From NCBI GenBank assembly GCA_001443445.1, contig LDXN01000003.1, positions 1-64,000 on the forward strand: a stretch of DNA of 64,000 nt, given 5' to 3'. The notes under the pieces are model-generated. The model searched no databases. It was not told the origin of the DNA and was given only the letters and a program-made list of their open reading frames with translations. Both the position numbers and the translations under genes were made by a program. How positions within the stretch are numbered: position 1 is the stretch's first letter; each line of letters begins with the position of its first letter. Source of the DNA: Candidatus Dadabacteria bacterium CSP1-2 (GTDB taxonomy: Bacteria; Desulfobacterota_D; UBA1144; Nemesobacterales; CSP1-2). This document shows, one piece after another, positions 38,768 to 48,143 of this stretch.

Positions 38768-39307
38768 ATGGATCAAGGCATTAAAATCGGAGATAAAGCC
38801 CCTGATTTTAACCTTCCGAGTGTTGATGGAAAAAACTATTCACTTTCTGACTTTAAGGATAAAAGTGTATTGATTGTAGCGTTTACCTGTAACCATTGTC
38901 CTTACGTACAAGCTTATGAAGAAAGATTCATCGCACTTCAGAATGAGTTTAAAGAAAAAGGAGTAACCCTTATTGGTATAAATTCGAATGACGATAAGAA
39001 TTACCCAGAGGATAGCTTTGAAAATATGGTTAAAAGAGCGGAGGATAAGGGTTATAACTTCCCATACCTAAGGGATAAGTCACAAAAGGTAGCACATGCA
39101 TATGGGGCAACTCATACACCTCATCTTTTCGTATTCGATGAGGAGAGAAAGTTACGTTACACGGGAAAAATCGATGATAACTGGCGTGAACCCGATAAGG
39201 TTAAGGAACGTTTTCTTAGGGATGCCATACTAGCCCTTCATGAAAAAAAGAAGATTAAAAACCCAGAAACCTATGCAATCGGTTGTACAATAAAATGGGC
39301 GAGGTAA
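38768..39307 (+). CDS. Thioredoxin-fold peroxiredoxin/TlpA-like protein
   Basis: GDKAPDFNLPSVDGKNYSLSDFKDKSVLIVAFTCNHCPYVQAYE. Confidence 0.9.
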   Translation: MDQGIKIGDKAPDFNLPSVDGKNYSLSDFKDKSVLIVAFTCNHCPYVQAYEERFIALQNEFKEKGVTLIGINSNDDKNYPEDSFENMVKRAEDKGYNFPYLRDKSQKVAHAYGATHTPHLFVFDEERKLRYTGKIDDNWREPDKVKERFLRDAILALHEKKKIKNPETYAIGCTIKWAR

Positions 39308-39828
39308 ATTTGGGCAACCGTAGCTCGACCGTGCTCGCCACAGGCAAGGGTTGCCACTCCAATTGGGAAAAGATTTGCTTCCTAACGATCATAAAGACTG
39401 CTGGGCTTACGCAAAATCCGGCAAACAAAACTTAGGATTGCACTTACTGTTTAATCTTCAAAAAGCACTGGTTAATCGCATTTTATTCACCTTGCACTAG
39501 TTTGAACCAAATGTGATAACAAGGTAAAACAATTGCTCACACCACGCCTTCGAAGAAAATTTGCTAGAAGTTAACTCTGATAGGATTCAAATAAGGAGGT
39601 AATGGTTTTTACCGCGTTTAAAATCAGGTGTCAAGACCTAATTTTAAAAATCCTACTTTAGTCCTACAACCAAAGTCCTATAACTTGACCTAGGCCCCCC
39701 TCTCCCTGCAACTAAGGCGCTCGTGCTGTCATACCAGAATTTGGTAAAGGTGTATCTATACCATACCCCTTTACCCTAGGTTCGCAACACTCGGCTATCA
39801 TGTTGTTATCATTTGAAAATGATCTCTC

Positions 39829-40321
39829 TATAGCTGCGACTTTCCAGTCGCAGATTTTTATAATGGAAATTTATCACGCCTGCCCTGAGCCTGGTCCGCG
39901 ATTTAATCGGGGAAGGGGAGACCCTCCTACCCAAGGGGCTCGTAACCTGTCATACCCGAGCGCAGTTACCGGGTATCCATACTTTTTTTGGATTCCCAAT
40001 AAAGCTTGTACCCACATGCCTTTAATGGGTAACGTTTGGGAATGACATTGCAAAATGGATTCCCGCTAAAAATTGTATCCGCATGCTTTAAGAGGGTAAC
40101 ACGCGAGAATAACTACTACTGTCATGCCGAAATCGGTAATCGGACATCCATGCCATATTCCCTACTCCGAGGTTAGAAGACCTCGGATGTCAAGATGTAA
40201 ATATTTGAATATAATTATCCTATAGCTGCGACTTCACAGTCGCCGATTTGTATACAGAATTTATCGCGGCAGGGCCTGTCCTGAGTGGTTCGATTAAACT
40301 CACCACAGGCTCTGTCGAAGG
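39829..40321. repeat. Repeat-rich intergenic cluster: two family J copies (39829-39901, 40221-40280) and family A (40273-40321)
   Basis: TATAGCTGCGACTTTCCAGTCGCAGATTTTTATA vs TATAGCTGCGACTTCACAGTCGCCGATTTGTATA; CCTGTCCTGAGTGGTTCGATTAAACTCACCACAGGCTCTGTCGAAGG. Confidence 0.75.
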
Positions 40322-40387
40322 GATGCCGCTCCTACGACACTCTTATATGGCAGCAGAAAAAAAACATGGTAAATTAGTAATTCACCT

Positions 40388-41791
40388 ATGCCCCAATTTT
40401 ACTTTCCTAGCGAAGACACAGTTGCAGCGATTGCTACGCCGCCCGGAGAAGGCGGGATAGCGGTAATAAGAATAAGCGGAAGGGATGCTATAAGTATCCT
40501 TGAAAAGGTTTTTAAACGAGAGGGAGAGAGAAACCTCAAGGATATGAAATCGCATAGGTTTTATAAAGGTCATATAGTTGGCACTAATTCGACTGTCGTT
40601 ATTGATTCAGTCCTTTGTGTCTTAATGAAATCACCACACTCTTACACAGGAGAAGACGTGGCTGAGATCCATTGTCATGGTGGGTATCTAGTCCCTAAAA
40701 ATATACTCAATTTGCTTTTCAATCATGGGGTAAGACCGGCAAGACCAGGAGAGTTTACTCTAAGGGCATTTATGAACGGAAGGATGGATCTCGCTCAGGC
40801 TGAAGCAGTAGCCGATGTGGTTAAGGCCCAAACCAATGAGAGCTTAAAGCAGGCTGAGCTCCAGCTTGAGGGTATTCTATCGAGCAGGATACATGAATTC
40901 AAAGAAATCGTGCTTGATGCCCTAGCAGAGATCGAAGCCCAGGTAGATTTCCCTGAAGAGGACATTGATCCTATAATAAGGGAAGAAATTATTCAACGTA
41001 TTTCAGAGCTTATCGATCGAATGAATGGGCTCTTATCAACCTTTGAAGAGGGCAGAATCCTAAAACATGGTGTCTGCACAGCTATAATTGGAAAACCCAA
41101 TGTTGGTAAATCAAGCCTTCTTAACCAGCTCCTTATGAAAGAACGGGCTATTGTAAGCTCTACACCAGGTACAACTAGGGATTTTATTGAAGAGGCTGTA
41201 GATATTCGAGGGATACCTATAAGACTCGTGGATACTGCAGGGCTTAGGGTAAGTGCTGATGAAGTTGAGAAAGTGGGTGTAGTTCTAGCCAATAAAAAGG
41301 CTGATGAAGCAGAGTTAATAATCGCCCTAGTTGATGGAAGCGCTCCCTTAGATAACGACGACCACGAGGTTTTAAATAGAATTAAGAATAGAAAGGCCGT
41401 CCTTGCCATAAACAAATCTGACCTTTCTCAAAAGATCTCAGAAATCACCCTTTTTAATTTTATACTTAAAGATAAAACCGTTAAAACATCAGCCAAACTA
41501 GGTTCAGGTATAGAAGAGTTGAAAGATTTAATAAGAGACGTTCTTTTTGAAAACAAAAAATCGGTTGAAAGCACTGAGGTAATAATATCAGAACTTAGGC
41601 ATAAGGTGGCAATTCAGACAGCAAGGGATAATCTTGTAGAGTTTTTAAAAGCCTTTAAAATAGGAGAATCGCCTGAATTTCTCGCAGTGAGTCTGAGGTC
41701 TTCATTGACGTCCTTAGGAGAGATCACAGGAGAAACAACAACAGAAGATATCCTTGGACGGATATTCAGTAAATTTTGTATAGGGAAATAA
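40388..41791 (+). CDS. mnmE: tRNA modification GTPase MnmE/TrmE
   Basis: DTVAAIATPPGEGGIAVIRISG, GKPNVGKSSLLNQLL, C-terminal FSKFCIGK. Confidence 0.98.
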   Translation: MPQFYFPSEDTVAAIATPPGEGGIAVIRISGRDAISILEKVFKREGERNLKDMKSHRFYKGHIVGTNSTVVIDSVLCVLMKSPHSYTGEDVAEIHCHGGYLVPKNILNLLFNHGVRPARPGEFTLRAFMNGRMDLAQAEAVADVVKAQTNESLKQAELQLEGILSSRIHEFKEIVLDALAEIEAQVDFPEEDIDPIIREEIIQRISELIDRMNGLLSTFEEGRILKHGVCTAIIGKPNVGKSSLLNQLLMKERAIVSSTPGTTRDFIEEAVDIRGIPIRLVDTAGLRVSADEVEKVGVVLANKKADEAELIIALVDGSAPLDNDDHEVLNRIKNRKAVLAINKSDLSQKISEITLFNFILKDKTVKTSAKLGSGIEELKDLIRDVLFENKKSVESTEVIISELRHKVAIQTARDNLVEFLKAFKIGESPEFLAVSLRSSLTSLGEITGETTTEDILGRIFSKFCIGK

Positions 41792-41802
41792 ACCCTTAGG
41801 AA

Positions 41803-41818
41803 TGTTTCACGTGAAACA
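41803..41818. promoter_or_regulatory. parS centromere-like site
   Basis: TGTTTCACGTGAAACA, perfect 16-bp palindrome matching the known parS consensus. Confidence 0.88.
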
Positions 41819-41827
41819 ATCACAACC

Positions 41828-41943
41828 TGTGGATAAAAATTTCACAAATGTGAACGCTTTTATATACATAAAACTCAATAATTACAGATAGTTGTGAAAT
41901 TTATAATCCTAGTGCAAAAAATTATCCACAATCCATCCACAGC
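41828..41943. promoter_or_regulatory. DnaA-box cluster behind mnmE
   Basis: TGTGGATAA (41828-41836) and TTATCCACA (41922-41930) flanking an AT-rich stretch; near-match at 41935-41943. Confidence 0.65.
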
Positions 41944-42273
41944 CAATTTACTAAGTAATTACATGCTTTTTTTCAAATACCTAGTTAATGTACTCATGGA
42001 GAAAGCCTTAAATAAGGGTTTGGTGAGGCTCGATCGTTTTCTGATTCTATTATCCCAAGAAAAACCGACTCTTTTTGAAAATAGCATAGTTCTTCTCTCT
42101 GATTTCACCCTCTGTACGGGCTCTTTCTACAAGCTTTGCCTCCAAAGGGACCAAAAATGACCAGTATCGGAGGAGAATTTTTTAATCTTGGTAAAAACGG
42201 TGTCTTGGTTTATAGATGCTAAACCTACAAAAAGCAAAAATATGATGTAATATACAATCGAAGTTTACTGTTA

Positions 42274-43155
42274 CTAAACCCATCCGAGTTTTTCCAAAAG
42301 AGTGGTTTTTACACTCTTAAATTGTTGCGTAATAGGTAGTTCGAATTGGTCTACCAGTGCAATCGCAATAGCGCCAATTAAAGAATTTGTAAAAAAGCCG
42401 CCCTCGGAAGATTTCAGGCTATCTAAGCCAAATCGACCTTCTTTAACCTCAATCCCCATTTCTTTAGCAAGCTCAATGACGACACCCCTAATAACCCCTG
42501 GAAGAATCCCGCATTCAAGTGATGGAGTACAAAGAGTTTCTCTTTCGAACCAGAATAAATTACTAGCACTAGCCTCACATAACTCCTCTTTATCATTGAG
42601 AAATATAGCTTCGTCAAACCCCAGTTTCCTAGCCTCTCTCCTAGCAAGTACATTTTCCAAGTAGTTTAAAGATTTGAGTTGAAGTATAGGTGATGTTGAA
42701 CTACGTCTAAAAGATGAAACATGAGCTCTAACAGGTTCCAAAGTATGTTTATATTCCCTCACAATTACTAGAAGTGAATGCCCTTCTGGATTATCGTAGA
42801 AAATAGTAGTCCCATGGGAAAGAAGGCAGATTTTAACATAAGCATCAGGTATTTGGGAGTCTAATATGGCATTCTCAACGCCCTCTTTGACAGCTTTACC
42901 TCCAGGAAATGGAATCCCTAAAACCCCTGCCCCCTTTTTCATCCGCTCAAGATGTTTACTCAAAAAAACTGGAGGACGAGCTTTCCACCTAAAGGTCTCG
43001 AACAAGCCTTCACCATAGAACAAAGACCTTAAAGGAAATGCTTCTTTAAATGGCTCCCCGTCTATAAATATGTACTCTTTCATTCCATCCCCGCTTATCG
43101 TGTTTCGTGATTTCGTTCTGAGCAGTTCTACAAGCCTGTCCTGAGCAAGGTCCAA
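42274..43155 (-). CDS. pabC: Aminodeoxychorismate lyase / class IV aminotransferase; true start probably at MKEYIFIDG, downstream of repeat
   Basis: LFYGEGLFETFRWKA, KSLNYLENVLARREARKLGFDEAIFLN; first 24 residues derive from family A/D repeats. Confidence 0.88.
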   Translation of the reverse strand: MDLAQDRLVELLRTKSRNTISGDGMKEYIFIDGEPFKEAFPLRSLFYGEGLFETFRWKARPPVFLSKHLERMKKGAGVLGIPFPGGKAVKEGVENAILDSQIPDAYVKICLLSHGTTIFYDNPEGHSLLVIVREYKHTLEPVRAHVSSFRRSSTSPILQLKSLNYLENVLARREARKLGFDEAIFLNDKEELCEASASNLFWFERETLCTPSLECGILPGVIRGVVIELAKEMGIEVKEGRFGLDSLKSSEGGFFTNSLIGAIAIALVDQFELPITQQFKSVKTTLLEKLGWV

Positions 43156-43183
43156 GGGCTCACTACAGGCTTAGTCGAACGAT
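43092..43183. repeat. Family D and A repeats at the pabB-pabC junction
   Basis: TATCGTGTTTCGTGATTTCG; TACAAGCCTGTCCTGAGCAAGGTCCAAGGGCTCACTACAGGCTTAGTCGAACG. Confidence 0.75.
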
Positions 43184-43205
43184 TAGATGCACGATTAACA
43201 AACCA

Positions 43206-44513
43206 CTACTCGACTATTCCTAGAGCCTTTTGAATGGCTATAGCTTTTACAAGCGTCTCATCAAACTCCTTTTCAGGGTCTGAGTCCCAAACAATCCCGC
43301 CTCCTACCCAGAATGTTCCTATACCATCCTTGGCAAACAAAATCCTAATTGCCACACTCAACGTAAAATCCCCGTTTGGGTAGAAAATACCTATAGCGCC
43401 ACAGTATGGACCTCTTACATGTGGCTCAAGCTCATCAATAAGCTCCACGGCCCGGCGTTTAGGCGCACCAGTTACAGAACCAGGAGGGAAGGTGCTTTTA
43501 ATAATATCTCCTATTCTAATCTCATCCTTCAGGTACCCCTCAACCTCTGATACCATTTGATGAAGCGTCGCATAGGATTCTATGTTAAAGAGATTGTTAA
43601 CCTTTACCGTACCGTATTTGCAGACCCTTCCAAGGTCGTTTCGCATAAGATCAACTATCATTAGATTCTCTGCCCTTTCCTTCTGGCTGCTTATTAGCTC
43701 TGCTTTCAATATGGCGTCCTCTTCAACTGAAAATCCCTTTTTTCTAGTCCCTTTTATTGGTTTTGTTACAATTTTTCTCCCTGTTTTTCTCAAAAAAAGC
43801 TCCATCGAGCCGCTTATAAGTTGAAACTGTCCAAAATCTATATAGCATCCATATGGTACTGGCTGCACATCAAAGAGATTGAGAAAATAAAAAATAGGTG
43901 GAGAGAGAATTGGTGTAGTGAACCGCTGTGAGAGATTTACCTGATAAATATCACCACTAGCAATGTACTCTTTCGCAAACCTGATCATATTTAGGTATTC
44001 CATCTTGGTCATATTTGAGTACATCTCGATTCTCATTAGTGGATTATAAGCCTTTAAAGTTTGGTAATGGGTTGGAAGAATATTCTTCAAGTCTTCCAAG
44101 CTTCCAGAAATCACATCCCTTTCTTTAAAAAATTGTAAATATATATCAGGATATGTTTCCCCTTCCTTTTTCCAAATAGGGATAAATCCCTCCTCTGTAA
44201 ATCTAGAATATTCATAACTGACGTATCCAACAGCTATATATCCCTCACTTAAATAACCCTCTAAGACCGATAATGGGTCACGATTAAAGTTCAACTTTCT
44301 ATCCTGCAAACTAACTGATACGCCTTGTCCAAGCGACGAGAGAGAAAAAACAGGATCTCTAAAGAAAACAAAAGAGCTCTCTTCCTGTGGTGAGCCTGGT
44401 CGAACCATATCGGGCAGCCAGCCTCCGCCGGAATCTAAAAAAAGCGCAGAACATGGTGAATTTGATTCTAAGCTCATGGGTAATTTAGTGATGCGGAAAT
44501 AAACTTGATCCAT
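43206..44513 (-). CDS. pabB: Aminodeoxychorismate synthase component I
   Basis: IASGDIYQVNLSQRF, KPIKGTRKKG, DLMRNDLGRVCKYGTV, FPPGSVTGAPKRRAVELI. Confidence 0.95.
   Translation of the reverse strand: MDQVYFRITKLPMSLESNSPCSALFLDSGGGWLPDMVRPGSPQEESSFVFFRDPVFSLSSLGQGVSVSLQDRKLNFNRDPLSVLEGYLSEGYIAVGYVSYEYSRFTEEGFIPIWKKEGETYPDIYLQFFKERDVISGSLEDLKNILPTHYQTLKAYNPLMRIEMYSNMTKMEYLNMIRFAKEYIASGDIYQVNLSQRFTTPILSPPIFYFLNLFDVQPVPYGCYIDFGQFQLISGSMELFLRKTGRKIVTKPIKGTRKKGFSVEEDAILKAELISSQKERAENLMIVDLMRNDLGRVCKYGTVKVNNLFNIESYATLHQMVSEVEGYLKDEIRIGDIIKSTFPPGSVTGAPKRRAVELIDELEPHVRGPYCGAIGIFYPNGDFTLSVAIRILFAKDGIGTFWVGGGIVWDSDPEKEFDETLVKAIAIQKALGIVE
44384..44406 (-). repeat. Family A repeat core inside pabB
   Basis: CCTGTGGTGAGCCTGGTCGAACC; translated MVRPGSPQE. 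Confidence 0.65.
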
Positions 44514-44671
44514 TTATTAGCTTAAAACTACAATAAACAATAAGCAAATATAGCCGAAGGAAATAGTTCAAAGTAATAAACCTTCCACCATCTCAATTCG
44601 TATATTGCAAAACAGGCTTAGTCATCGTTACTCTTGAAATAAGTATTATAATGTAATACAATTAAATATAA

Positions 44672-44956
44672 GTGAAGATTGTAGAACTTGTCTGGGAAGA
44701 GTGGCATCTCGAGCATATCGCTATAAAGCATAAGGTAAGACCTAGGGAAGTTGAAGAGGCCTGTTTTGAAGGCGAAAGCGCCAGAGTTCTCAGGGGAAGA
44801 GGCAAGGGGGAAGAAAAACTTTATTATATTCTTGGTAAAACACTTGGAGGTAGATACTTATTTATCGTAGTTAAGCCTCGAGGAAAAGGCAAAGCCAAAG
44901 TTATAACAGCAAGAGATATGAATGACTTAGAAAAGAGAAGATACAGTATTCTTTGA
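44672..44956 (+). CDS. BrnT-like toxin
   Basis: LVWEEWHLEHIAIKHKVRPREVEEACFEG...ARDMNDLEKRRY. Confidence 0.85.
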   Translation: MKIVELVWEEWHLEHIAIKHKVRPREVEEACFEGESARVLRGRGKGEEKLYYILGKTLGGRYLFIVVKPRGKGKAKVITARDMNDLEKRRYSIL

Positions 44957-45025
44957 ACCGCAGCTTTATCTGGTTCGCAGTGTGAACCAGATGGAAATAA
45001 ACAGTGGTTCAAAGGGAAATAAAAG
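44955..45025 (+). repeat. Family B repeat between toxin and antitoxin
   Basis: GAACCGCAGCTTTATCTGGTTCGCAGTGTGAACCAGATGGAAATAAACAG; related to 60749-60813 in leuS. Confidence 0.78.
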
Positions 45026-45040
45026 GAGGTGAAATGAAAG

Positions 45041-45307
45041 ATGGGAAAGATTCCAAAGTTTAAATCCGACCAGGAGGCTGCACAGTTTTGGGATACCCAC
45101 AGCCTCATAGAATTTGAAGATGATTTAGAACTTGTAAAAGAAAAGGTATTCGTTAAGCCTGAAAAACAGGTAATGACAATTCGCGTGGACAAAAAATTGG
45201 CTAACGCTTTGAAGATAATTGCGAGAGAAAAGGGAATTAACTACTCCACACTAGCCAGAATGTGGCTGATTGAAAGGCTTAAGAAAGAAATTGAGGAAAT
45301 TAAATAA
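45041..45307 (+). CDS. CopG/BrnA-like antitoxin
   Basis: FKSDQEAAQFWDTHSLIEFEDD...VMTIRVDKKLANALKIIAREKGINYSTLARMWLIERL. Confidence 0.85.
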   Translation: MGKIPKFKSDQEAAQFWDTHSLIEFEDDLELVKEKVFVKPEKQVMTIRVDKKLANALKIIAREKGINYSTLARMWLIERLKKEIEEIK

Positions 45308-45442
45308 GGTTTCTTCTACCTTATTTCAACTTAAGAAACACTACAAACTAAGTTCCACGCTCGCGGGCGGGTGCACCAACGAGCGGGCTTCACACGCTCC
45401 ACGTTTAAAGTGCTACCTATGTATAGCAGTCCTAACTATTAA

Positions 45443-46177
45443 TCAGGCGACCGTTGATTTTGATAGTTGTTGTATCTGCTGAATTGAATTCCCAATCAAC
45501 TCTTTCAGTCGCCCATAGTTAGGTAACAAAGAAGGGACAACCATCTGAGATTCAAGAAGATCTTTGCACAGTCTCAAAGACACAATAGTTGCTTCTACTA
45601 AATTGTAGATTGGCGCAATGTAAGACTTTGGAACAAAATGTTCATACTCGTTTCGGATCTCTCCGTGGAGCCATTCTAACCTCTGCATATCAATATCAGA
45701 CACTTGCACTGTTTTGCTATTTATAGTTTGTTTCATGAAACAATCAGCCTGAATCATTGCAAGTGCATCGTAAAAGGAAATTAGATAATCATCTCCTTTG
45801 GGCAAATCGGGTTGCAGCTCGTAGTTGATTACTGGAGGTTCACATTGAGCTGGTTCTGAAAATCTCCAAGCGACATTGCAACCAGTAACAGGTTGCTTAT
45901 GGATTTCCTTACAAGGTTCGTCGCCAATCTGATACTCGTGTTCACGTAGCTTGGATGGACGACTAGTAATTGCAAGGTTTGCCGAACCTTTCAAGGCTTC
46001 AATCATTGCTCTATAGAGAATGAGATGCACCTCTCTTGCCACTCGAAAAAAACTCGGTTCATCTCGACTGAGTTCAAAACGGATATGCAATAAGCCATTC
46101 TCAATGAGATTCAGATTATCGATTGTTTCCCACCTCAACTCATGCTCACTTTCTCTCATAATTAAAATCTCCATCAA
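45443..46177 (-). CDS. Hypothetical protein, possible HEPN-like fold
   Basis: Helix-rich; VHLILYRAMIEALKG and EWLHGEIRNEYEHFVPK (Rx4H). Confidence 0.6.
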   Translation of the reverse strand: MMEILIMRESEHELRWETIDNLNLIENGLLHIRFELSRDEPSFFRVAREVHLILYRAMIEALKGSANLAITSRPSKLREHEYQIGDEPCKEIHKQPVTGCNVAWRFSEPAQCEPPVINYELQPDLPKGDDYLISFYDALAMIQADCFMKQTINSKTVQVSDIDMQRLEWLHGEIRNEYEHFVPKSYIAPIYNLVEATIVSLRLCKDLLESQMVVPSLLPNYGRLKELIGNSIQQIQQLSKSTVA

Positions 46178-46271
46178 TTGTTATTAGCCATTTAATCACT
46201 TGCCTTTAGATAGACCCATCCCATTCAGCTAACGTCAATGATAGCAGAAATGGTCTAAAACGTGGTTAATA

Positions 46272-47984
46272 TCAGGTCTCCGTATATTCCGGACCGCCGC
46301 CGCCTTCGGGAGGGGTTAAGCGGCCTCCCTTGGCAGAAATTGCGCCGCAGTGGATGCAGTTGGTTGGATTTACCTCGAGATGTTTATGACCATCCTTTTC
46401 AACCCATTCATAGACTTGCGCGGGGCACATATTAACCCATGTAGTACCGATAACCTCAGGCACATCGGTTCGTAATCGTAGATGACTCGGTTGATTGTCA
46501 CGGGTACGGTTGCCGCTTGCATAAACGCTTGTGAGCTTATCAAATATGTATTTATTATCAGGCTTAGGATATGACTTGCTACGATCCCCTAAGAACATCT
46601 CAGGCTCGCTGTCAAGCTCAGTGGTGAATCTCCCACCAGGAAAGAGACCTTTAGTCGCGGTCATCAATCCAGCTAGTATTGAGCCTGGTATGAATCCATA
46701 TTTGAACACCTGTCGCATGTTTCTGACCTCATAGAGGTCCTTCCATATAAAACTCTTCCTAATAGCTTTGTCATAGCTTGAAAGTGCACCCGGTTGAGAT
46801 AGATCCTTATTGGCCTTTAGAAGCTCAAATATCGTCTCCGCCGCCAGCATTCCAGACCACATGGCGTAATGAATGCCCTTGAGTGCTGGCACGTTCACAA
46901 AACCAGCACAATCACCGGTCATAAGCGCCCCAGGAACACTTAAACTATCAGGAATCGAATAGAAGCCGCCCTCCGGTATAGTCTTTGCTCCCCAGCCCTG
47001 GTCTAATCGTTTTCCACCATCGAGGATAGCTCGAAATAGAGGATGGTTTTTTATTTCCTGAAGGAGATCATGAACTGAGAGAGTGGCGTCTGTATAATCG
47101 AGCCCGACAACAATACCTAGCGATACCATGTTCTCACCCATAGGATAGGCGAAAGTGCCTCCGAACTCCCTATACTTACTTCCCATACGGAGTGGCCATC
47201 CCATAGTGTGTATGACCCTATCAAGTGGTTTCGGAACCTCCCAGATTTCCTTAACGCCGAGTGCATACACCTGTGGATTTGGTCTAGTTATCTTAAAATG
47301 CTCGATTAATGCATGCGTGAGATGACCCTGTGTTCCCTCTCCGAGGACCGTCACCTTTGCAGTAACGTCAGAGCCGGGCTGGAAGCTTCCCAAGGGGTTA
47401 CCTTCTCTATCAAGTCCCTTATCGCCCGTTCTAACCCCCTTCACTACACCATCCTCAACCAAAAGTTTCATACCGGCGGTTTCGTTTAAAATCAGCACCC
47501 CCATCCCTTCAGCCTTCTCTGCAAGCCAGGTCCCTACCTTGCTTATAGAGGCAACGTAATTGCCATGGTTTTGCATCGTTGGAGGTGGTACCGGAAATGG
47601 AAAAGCGCTACCTGAGGTTAGGAAATAGACCGTTTCTTTCTCCACCGGATTGAAAAATGGGAATTCAAACTTGGGAAGTTTAGGAAATAGCTTTCTAAAG
47701 GCAATTGGATTTATTACAGCCCCGGAGGCGAGATGCGCCCCTGGATACTTACCCTTTTCCATAATCGCTATCGGAATTTCTCCCAAGGATCCCATCAACT
47801 CGGGTTCATTTTCTAGGAGTTGTGCAAGTCTAATTGCTCCTGCAAGGCTAGCCGGTCCTGCACCAACAAATAGAATACCTACCTGTATGCGGTCATCAGG
47901 CTTATCTGTAATACCTGTAACAAATTCATCGGGTGCTACCGGTGGTTTAAAATCTGCTGGAATGTTTGCCATTTTTACCACCAC
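46272..47984 (-). CDS. Electron transfer flavoprotein-ubiquinone oxidoreductase-like
   Basis: VGAGPASLAGAIRLAQL, ALKGIHYAMWSGMLAAETIFE, MCPAQVYEW, NCIHCGAIS, PPEGGGGPEY. Confidence 0.93.
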   Translation of the reverse strand: MVVKMANIPADFKPPVAPDEFVTGITDKPDDRIQVGILFVGAGPASLAGAIRLAQLLENEPELMGSLGEIPIAIMEKGKYPGAHLASGAVINPIAFRKLFPKLPKFEFPFFNPVEKETVYFLTSGSAFPFPVPPPTMQNHGNYVASISKVGTWLAEKAEGMGVLILNETAGMKLLVEDGVVKGVRTGDKGLDREGNPLGSFQPGSDVTAKVTVLGEGTQGHLTHALIEHFKITRPNPQVYALGVKEIWEVPKPLDRVIHTMGWPLRMGSKYREFGGTFAYPMGENMVSLGIVVGLDYTDATLSVHDLLQEIKNHPLFRAILDGGKRLDQGWGAKTIPEGGFYSIPDSLSVPGALMTGDCAGFVNVPALKGIHYAMWSGMLAAETIFELLKANKDLSQPGALSSYDKAIRKSFIWKDLYEVRNMRQVFKYGFIPGSILAGLMTATKGLFPGGRFTTELDSEPEMFLGDRSKSYPKPDNKYIFDKLTSVYASGNRTRDNQPSHLRLRTDVPEVIGTTWVNMCPAQVYEWVEKDGHKHLEVNPTNCIHCGAISAKGGRLTPPEGGGGPEYTET

Positions 47985-48143
47985 CTCTTTAGAGAATTAA
48001 GAATAACTTAACTTCATAATAAATTAAAAAATTTTAGAGTCAAGAAATTCCCAGCGTTTTTACTAGACGTTTAATGGAAAGATGATTTTTTAATGCTTAA
48101 GTCTTTCTCTGTTTTACTTTTAAATCCGGTTGGTAAGATGATC

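Noticed and set aside
40248-40460. 70-aa ORF over the mnmE start
   Set aside because: Built from repeat DNA and overlaps the strongly supported mnmE start in another frame.
41894-42160. 88-aa ORF after mnmE
   Set aside because: Starts within the DnaA-box region, has no clear ribosome-binding site and no recognisable motif; could still be real but is not supported.
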